From an uncultured Eubacteriales bacterium (GTDB taxonomy: Bacteria; Bacillota; Clostridia; Monoglobales; Monoglobaceae): 10,740 bases of DNA. Below, one piece after another: positions 6,804-10,740 of the stretch. The notes beneath the pieces were generated by a model that was not told where the DNA came from, did not search any database, and worked only from the letters and a program-made list of their open reading frames with translations. The translations under genes were made by a program, and so were the position numbers. The stretch spans positions 1 to 10,740 of the forward strand of contig URZD01000061.1 of NCBI GenBank assembly GCA_900552305.1. The letters run 5' to 3'. The first letter of the stretch is position 1. Each line of letters begins with the position of its first letter.

Positions 6804-7652
6804 ATGCAAAAAAAATTACTGAACTACCTGTCCGCGCTTTTGGGCGCGGTGATTATGGCGGCGGCGCTTAATATGTTTCTTATCCCCGCGGGCATAGCCG
6901 CGGGCGGCGCCAGCGGACTTGCAACGGTTGTAAGCCACCTACTCGGAAGGGTCGCGGACATTTCGGTCGGGGCGCTTATTCTTGTGATAAATATACCTAT
7001 ATTTATATGGGGGCGCAGGCATTTTGACCGCGCATATATGATAAGGTCGCTGCTTGGAATGCTGTGTCTTTCCGCGGCAACAGACATACTCGGCTGTTTA
7101 AAGCCGATAACCTCGGACATGATACTGTCGTCGGTCTACGGCGGCGCGCTGATGGGCATAGGCATAGGTCTTGTGTTCCGCGCGGGTATGACAACGGGCG
7201 GCACGGACATTGCGGCACATATCCTTAAAAAACGGTTTCCCGACTTCTCGGTCGGCAGATTCGTGCTGATGATAGACGCCGCCGTGGCGCTGCTTTCGGG
7301 AGCGGCTTACGGACGGTGGGAGAATGTTTTGTACTCCGCCGCGGCGCTTTTTGTAAGCTCCTATGTGCTTGACTTGATTGTCGAGGGTATCGATTTTGCA
7401 AAAATGGTATTTATAATTTCGGACAAGCCGGAGGTCATTTCGGCGGAGATTTCGTCCGTACTGGAACACGGCAGCACCGTACTTCACGCGTCATCGCCGT
7501 ATACGGGAAGAAAAAAATCTGTCCTGATGTGTGTTGTGAAAAAATATGAAATCGGCAAAATGAAAAAAATTATACAAAGCTTGGATAAAGACGCATTTTT
7601 TATTGTTTCCGACGTCAAAGAGGCGTTCGGAAACGGCTTTGCGAAATTCTAA
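6804..7652 (+). CDS. YitT family integral membrane protein with C-terminal DUF2179 domain
   Basis: The 282-residue product starts with about 200 residues of hydrophobic segments (about 8-28, 52-70, 82-97, 107-126, 152-168 and 174-193), so it is a polytopic membrane protein. FLIPAGIAAGGASGLA and FRAGMTTGGTDIAA (about 25-40 and 125-138) are the conserved glycine-rich motifs of the YitT family (DUF161 repeats). The cytoplasmic tail (about 205-280) has the DUF2179 pattern HGSTVLHASSPYTGRKKSVLMCVV and DKDAFFIVSDVKEAFGNGF, a small alpha-beta domain resembling regulatory ligand-binding folds. The family is widespread in Bacillota and its transported substrate is not established, so I give none. ATG 6804 has AAGGAG 11 bases upstream. 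It lies 26 bases before the transketolase genes, close enough for co-transcription, but this does not prove a shared job. Confidence 0.93.
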   Translation: MQKKLLNYLSALLGAVIMAAALNMFLIPAGIAAGGASGLATVVSHLLGRVADISVGALILVINIPIFIWGRRHFDRAYMIRSLLGMLCLSAATDILGCLKPITSDMILSSVYGGALMGIGIGLVFRAGMTTGGTDIAAHILKKRFPDFSVGRFVLMIDAAVALLSGAAYGRWENVLYSAAALFVSSYVLDLIVEGIDFAKMVFIISDKPEVISAEISSVLEHGSTVLHASSPYTGRKKSVLMCVVKKYEIGKMKKIIQSLDKDAFFIVSDVKEAFGNGFAKF

Positions 7653-7678
7653 AATATACTATAAACGGAGGTAAACAC

Positions 7679-8527
7679 ATGAACACAGAAAAAATTACGG
7701 CTTTGAAGCTGACTGCGGCAAACGTCAGAAAGATGGCTCTTGAAGCGGTACACAGCGCCAAGTCGGGGCATCCGGGCGGCTCGCTTTCGTCGGCGGACAT
7801 CATGACCTACCTTTATTCGGAGGTTATGAACGTCGACCCAAAGAATCCGAAAAATCCCGACCGCGACAGATTTGTTCTTTCAAAGGGACACTGCGCGCCC
7901 GCGCTCTACGGCATACTGGCGGAAAAAGGCTTTATTCCCAAAGAGGATATAAAAACCTTCAGAAATGCGGAAAGCTATCTTCAGGGACACCCCGACATGA
8001 AGGGCGTTTGCGGGGTTGATATGTCGACAGGCTCTCTCGGACAGGGCATAAGCGCGGCGTGTGGCATGGCGCTTGCGGGCAAGCTCGACAACAAGGGCTA
8101 CCGCGTATATTCAATCCTCGGCGACGGCGAAATCGAGGAAGGTCAGGTATGGGAGGCGGCTATGTTCGCGGCTCATTACAAGCTGGACAACCTAACCGCG
8201 TTCCTTGACTTCAACGGACTTCAGATTGACGGCGATATACGCAAGGTTATGAATCCTACGCCGATTGACGAGAAATTCCGCGCCTTCAACTGGCACGTTA
8301 TCTCGGTTGACGCGCACAATTTTGAGGAGCTTGAAAGCGCGGTAAACGAGGCAAAGGCGACAAAGGGCAAGCCGACCATGATTATCGCGCGCAGCATAAA
8401 GGGCAGGGGCGTTTCATTCATGGAGAACGAGGCGTCATGGCACGGCGCGGCTCCGAACGACGAGCAATACGCGCTTGCGATTGCAGAGCTTAACGAATAC
8501 ATAAAAGAACTCGGAGGTAACTGCTGA
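7679..8527 (+). CDS. tkt: Transketolase, N-terminal subunit (thiamine diphosphate-binding)
   Basis: Transketolase moves two-carbon ketol units between sugar phosphates in the non-oxidative pentose phosphate pathway. Here the enzyme is split into two polypeptides, an arrangement common in Clostridia and archaea. This 282-residue subunit carries the pyrophosphate-binding half: HSAKSGHPGGSLSSADI (H31), LSKGHCAPALYG (H71), GHPDMKGV (H104), and the thiamine diphosphate motif that starts at GDGEIEEGQVWEA (GDG at 148-150) and runs to DFNGLQIDG (about 177-185). The ATG at 7679 has a strong GGAGGT at 7667-7672. The stop overlaps the start of the next gene by one base (TGATG), so the two subunits are translationally coupled, as expected for an equal-ratio complex. 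It is cytoplasmic. Confidence 0.97.
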   Translation: MNTEKITALKLTAANVRKMALEAVHSAKSGHPGGSLSSADIMTYLYSEVMNVDPKNPKNPDRDRFVLSKGHCAPALYGILAEKGFIPKEDIKTFRNAESYLQGHPDMKGVCGVDMSTGSLGQGISAACGMALAGKLDNKGYRVYSILGDGEIEEGQVWEAAMFAAHYKLDNLTAFLDFNGLQIDGDIRKVMNPTPIDEKFRAFNWHVISVDAHNFEELESAVNEAKATKGKPTMIIARSIKGRGVSFMENEASWHGAAPNDEQYALAIAELNEYIKELGGNC

Positions 8528-9474
8528 TGTATAAGATAGGTGAGAAAAAAGCTACAAGAGAGGCATACGGCGCGGCTCTTGCCGAATTCGGAAGCGACGA
8601 AAGAATAGTCGTTCTTGACGCCGACCTTTCAAAATCCACAAAAACCGACAGCTTTAAGAAGGTTTACCCCGAAAGATTTGTAAACGTAGGAATTGCGGAG
8701 GGCAACATGATGTCGGTTGCGGCGGGTCTTTCCGCCTGCGGCAAGATTCCGTTCGCAAGCTCGTTTGCGATGTTTGCGGCGGGGCGCGCATTTGAGCAGA
8801 TTCGCAACTCGATATGCTATCCCAAACTCAACGTAAAAATCGGCGCGACCCACGCGGGTATCTCGGTCGGCGAGGACGGCGCAACGCACCAGTGCTTGGA
8901 GGACATCGGCATTATGCGTACACTTCCGAACATGACGATAATCAACCCCGCCGACGCTGCCGAGGCTCGGCTTGCGGTAAAGGCGGCAATCGACCATGAA
9001 GGACCGGTTTACATGAGATTCGGCAGACTTGCCGTTCCGACAATTTTCGGCGAGGACTATAAATTTGAGCTTGGCAAGGGCGTTCAGCTTGCGGACGGCA
9101 AGGACGTGAGCATTATCGCGACAGGTCTTATGGTGCCGTATGCCCTGGAGGCAAAGACGGCTCTGGCGGAAATCGGAATTGACGCGCGCGTAATAAATAT
9201 ACATACAATCAAGCCGATTGACAGCGAGATAATAATCAAAGCGGCGCGCGAAACAGGCGCAATCGTTACGGCGGAGGAGCATAATATCATAGGCGGTCTG
9301 GGTTCTGCGGTTGCGGAGGTTCTTGCGGAAAACGCTCCCGCGCCCATGCTCAGAGTAGGCACGCGCGACGTTTTCGGACGTTCGGGCGTTCCGGCAAGAC
9401 TGTTCGAGATTTACGGACTTGACACAAAAACAATCGTGGAAAAGGCAAAAGAGGTTGTTGCCAAAAAGGCGTAG
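8527..9474 (+). CDS. tkt: Transketolase, C-terminal subunit (pyrimidine-binding and C-terminal domains)
   Basis: This 315-residue subunit completes the split transketolase. The pyrimidine-binding domain comes first: FVNVGIAEGNMMSVAAGL (about 51-68), whose E58 aligns with the glutamate that activates thiamine diphosphate, then FASSFAMFAAGRAFEQIRN and THAGISVGEDGATHQCLEDI (about 108-127). From about residue 185 to the end lies the C-terminal transketolase domain, with VINIHTIKPID, TAEEHNIIGGLGSAVAEVLAE and FGRSGVPARLFEIYGLD. A GGAGGT at 8513-8518, inside the end of the previous gene, serves the ATG at 8527. The gene ends at a TAG followed directly by the repetitive spacer; no T-run terminator is seen there. 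Confidence 0.97.
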   Translation: MYKIGEKKATREAYGAALAEFGSDERIVVLDADLSKSTKTDSFKKVYPERFVNVGIAEGNMMSVAAGLSACGKIPFASSFAMFAAGRAFEQIRNSICYPKLNVKIGATHAGISVGEDGATHQCLEDIGIMRTLPNMTIINPADAAEARLAVKAAIDHEGPVYMRFGRLAVPTIFGEDYKFELGKGVQLADGKDVSIIATGLMVPYALEAKTALAEIGIDARVINIHTIKPIDSEIIIKAARETGAIVTAEEHNIIGGLGSAVAEVLAENAPAPMLRVGTRDVFGRSGVPARLFEIYGLDTKTIVEKAKEVVAKKA

Positions 9475-9488
9475 TGCAAGCGGCGGCG

Positions 9489-9705
9489 CGGCTGTCAAGC
9501 TTGCGCCGTCTGAAAATCCGTGCGGTAAAACGGCGCGCCTAAGCGAAGCGGCGACCAAATCTGTGCGGTGGAATGATACCGACAGTGCGGCTGTGAAATC
9601 CGTGCGATGGAATAACACTGACAGCGCGGATGTCAAGACTGCGCCGTCCGAAAATTGGTGCGGCGAAACGGTGCCGACAGCGCGGCTGTTAAATCTGTGT
9701 GACGC
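9489..9705. repeat. Composite repeat block with 39-bp period
   Basis: The element AAATCYGTGCGG recurs at 9514, 9557, 9596 and, diverged, at 9652 and 9691; the steps 9557-9596 and 9652-9691 are both 39 bp. Units 9562-9600 and 9601-9639 are adjacent copies, matching at roughly three quarters of positions. The module GACAGYGCGGMTGT lies between them. A longer 29-base module repeats at 9497-9525 and 9635-9663 with 24 matches, a 138-bp higher-order step. The whole 379-base gap between tkt and scfA holds this block, a 7-bp hairpin (9742-9748 with 9760-9766), and the scfA promoter. The frames stay open because 39 is a multiple of 3, but no start or ribosome binding site supports a gene. Confidence 0.75.
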
Positions 9706-9790
9706 CCGAAAAGCGGCGCGAAGCATATGCGCGGACGTATGCCGCGCGGGGGATTCTGACGCGCGGTACATTATTTGGGACGTCCACGGG

Positions 9791-9819
9791 TTGACTTTTC
9801 CTTTTTGTTGTGATATAAT
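9791..9819 (+). promoter_or_regulatory. Strong predicted sigma-A promoter of scfA
   Basis: TTGACT (9791-9796), a 17-base spacer and a perfect TATAAT (9814-9819) with an upstream TGA extended -10 give the strongest promoter in the window. Transcription should start near 9826, 28 bases before scfA. An odd palindrome, ATTTAAGTTAAAT (9821-9833), covers the predicted start site and could be an operator. Confidence 0.85.
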
Positions 9820-9853
9820 CATTTAAGTTAAATATATTTTGGAGGTTAATGAA

Positions 9854-10000
9854 ATGAAACACATCAATACCATTCAGACACGCAATCTTTGCGAGAGCGC
9901 TAAAAACGGCGGCTGCGGCGAGTGCCAGGCTTCCTGCCAGTCCGCCTGCAAGACGAGCTGCGGAATCGCAAACCAGGCTTGCGAGAACGAAAACAAATAA
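9854..10000 (+). CDS. scfA: SCIFF ranthipeptide precursor (six cysteines in forty-five residues)
   Basis: This 48-residue peptide is the substrate of the radical SAM maturase encoded next. The start MKHINTIQTRNL matches the conserved leader of the SCIFF family. The core carries the diagnostic cysteine spacing CGEC-QAS-C-QSA-C-KTS-C-GIANQA-C, with cysteines at 21, 24, 28, 32, 36 and 43. In characterised members a thioether is formed between a cysteine sulfur and a non-alpha carbon of a threonine or other core residue; T34 lies inside the core and is the obvious candidate (inference). A seventh cysteine, C13, lies in the leader outside the standard six. The ATG at 9854 has GGAGG at 9841-9845, 8 bases upstream. 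A strong promoter lies in front and a terminator-like hairpin behind, so the peptide is probably made in excess over its maturase. Family members are nearly universal in Clostridia; the role of the mature product is not settled. Confidence 0.96.
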   Translation: MKHINTIQTRNLCESAKNGGCGECQASCQSACKTSCGIANQACENENK

Positions 10001-10026
10001 TTTATTATGATTTAAAGCCTAAAAAC

Positions 10027-10050
10027 GCCACCCGTCAGGGCGGCTTTTTT
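10027..10050 (+). terminator. Rho-independent terminator or attenuator after scfA
   Basis: GCCACCC (10027-10033) pairs with GGGCGGC (10038-10044) around a GTCA loop, with one A-C mismatch in the middle, and six T residues follow (10045-10050). It stands 26 bases after the scfA stop and before scfB on the same strand, so partial read-through would set the precursor to maturase ratio. Confidence 0.8.
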
Positions 10051-10121
10051 AGCTTTAAGATATTTTGCGCAGCCGATTGCCTTGCGAGGCGAGCATTTAA
10101 AAGAATTAAGATTTTTCAGTT

Positions 10122-10221
10122 ACGGGGCGTATCGGTTTTCCCCGTGCGCGCAGGCTGCGGTATGCCTTATCTGCCCACAGATAAGGCTCTTGGATTTACT
10201 CTATTTTTGTGGGCGGAAGGG
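10122..10221 (+). promoter_or_regulatory. Structured leader of scfB with hairpins and possible RBS-adjacent pairing
   Basis: Two hairpins stand in the 231-base gap. ACGGGG (10122-10127) pairs with CCCCGT (10140-10145). GCCTTATCTG (10164-10173) pairs perfectly with CAGATAAGGC (10178-10187) around a CCCA loop. GCCCACA (10173-10179), the loop plus the top of that stem, is also fully complementary to TGTGGGC (10208-10214), which directly abuts the scfB ribosome binding site GGAAGGG (10215-10221). No T-run follows the 10-bp stem, so control of translation is more likely than termination. I do not recognise it as a known riboswitch. No clear separate promoter for scfB is seen. Confidence 0.45.
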
Positions 10222-10231
10222 CTGTTGAAAT

Positions 10232-10740
10232 ATGATACATCAGTATAAATTCGGAGATTTGAATATTGTCCTTGACGTCTGTTCCGGGGCGATACATACG
10301 GTGGACGATATTGCATACGATATGATTTCCATGTTTGAAAATCACGACAGGGACAGCGTTATAAGCGAGATTTGCCGTAAATACCCCGATGTTCCCGAGG
10401 ACGAGATTTGGGAGTGCTACGACCAGATTGCGCAGCTGAAGGAGGACGGCAAGCTGTTTGTAAAGGATAGCTTTGAGCCTATGGCGGGTGCGCTGAAGGC
10501 GAAAACCTCGGGCGTTATAAAGGCGCTTTGCCTGCATATAGCGCACACCTGCAATCTTAACTGCTCCTACTGCTTTGCCAGTCAGGGAAAATACCACGGC
10601 GAGCGCGCGCTGATGAGCTTTGAGGTCGGAAAGCGTGCGCTTGACTTCCTTATCGAAAATTCGGGCAGCCGCCGTAACCTTGAGGTGGACTTTTTCGGCG
10701 GCGAGCCGCTTATGAATTTTGACGTTGTGAAACGGCTTTT
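10232..10740 (+). CDS. scfB: Radical SAM SCIFF peptide maturase (partial, N-terminal 169 residues)
   Basis: This is the N-terminal part of the enzyme that installs thioether cross-links in ScfA; the gene continues past the window edge. Residues 1 to about 90 (MIHQYKFGDLNIVLDVCSGA onward, with VPEDEIWECYDQIAQLKEDGKLF) match the leader-binding RiPP recognition element region of SCIFF maturases. The radical SAM barrel begins near residue 96. C107, C111 and C114 (CNLNCSYC) form the CX3CX2C motif that holds the SAM-cleaving 4Fe-4S cluster, and FFGGEP (154-159) is the SAM amino-group-binding motif. The C-terminal SPASM-type region with auxiliary clusters, expected in the family, lies outside the window and cannot be checked. 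The ATG at 10232 has GGAAGGG 10 bases upstream. The position directly after scfA is the standard pairing for this system. Confidence 0.95.
   Translation, partial: MIHQYKFGDLNIVLDVCSGAIHTVDDIAYDMISMFENHDRDSVISEICRKYPDVPEDEIWECYDQIAQLKEDGKLFVKDSFEPMAGALKAKTSGVIKALCLHIAHTCNLNCSYCFASQGKYHGERALMSFEVGKRALDFLIENSGSRRNLEVDFFGGEPLMNFDVVKRL

Noticed and set aside
6509..6871. 120-codon frame encoding an Asn-His-Gly tripeptide array
   Set aside because: Open only because the 9-bp repeat keeps all frames open. It begins at a TTG without a ribosome binding site, and its end overlaps the YitT-family gene.
9489..9705. CRISPR array
   Set aside because: The repeats have a 39-bp period but are contiguous, diverged copies with no unique spacers of constant size, and no cas gene is present.
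9742..9766. Terminator for the transketolase operon
   Set aside because: A 7-bp CCGCGCG/CGCGCGG stem is present, but the loop is 11 bases and no T-run follows; it probably belongs to the GC-rich spacer.
8629..9822. 397-codon minus-strand frame antisense to the transketolase C-terminal subunit
   Set aside because: Shadow of a well-supported gene, extended by the repeat block; no RBS or family match.
9419..9826. 135-codon plus-strand frame with a 13-residue repeat after tkt
   Set aside because: It begins inside the transketolase gene. The peptide repeat is a direct result of the 39-bp DNA repeat, and the frame runs through the scfA promoter.

Overview
The window looks like chromosomal DNA of an anaerobic member of the Clostridia (Bacillota), probably an uncultured gut-type lineage with moderate to high GC. 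Three things support this: the cysE-cysS-mrnC gene order, known from Bacillota; a split transketolase; and, at the right edge, a SCIFF ranthipeptide precursor followed by its radical SAM maturase, a pair typical of Clostridia. Shine-Dalgarno sequences are strong (GGAGG) and several promoters are close to the sigma-A consensus. I see no tRNA, rRNA, CRISPR array, transposase, integrase or phage gene.

Layout. Positions 1-155 (minus) hold the start of a secreted protein that probably has a copper-amine-oxidase-type stalk domain; it is cut by the window edge. Positions 345-3560 (minus) encode a 1071-residue SWIM-SNF2 ATPase. The AT-rich region 3561-3824 holds divergent promoters. On the plus strand, cysE (3825-4478), cysS (4506-5909) and mrnC (6092-6496) form a cysteine supply, cysteine charging and rRNA maturation cluster. 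A YitT-family membrane protein (6804-7652) and the two transketolase subunits (7679-8527 and 8527-9474) follow, closely spaced. The right end has scfA (9854-10000), a terminator-like hairpin, a structured leader, and scfB (10232 to the window edge).

Spacers. Four intergenic regions are GC-rich and repetitive: 190-349, 5933-6070, 6524-6685 and 9489-9705. Two have imperfect repeats with a 38-39 bp period, and one is a 9-bp minisatellite of about 18 units. Three spacers each carry the 8-mer GGCGCGCC, and two share a 13-mer. This looks like a dispersed intergenic repeat family.

How the genes work together. CysE makes O-acetylserine, the precursor of cysteine, and CysS charges tRNA with cysteine. 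Farther right, a cysteine-rich peptide is made and probably cross-linked by ScfB. The sulfur link between these two ends of the window is thematic only; nothing in the sequence shows co-regulation. The most interesting areas are the scfA-scfB leader, where a perfect 10-bp hairpin has an alternative pairing that abuts the scfB ribosome binding site, and the repeat-filled spacers.
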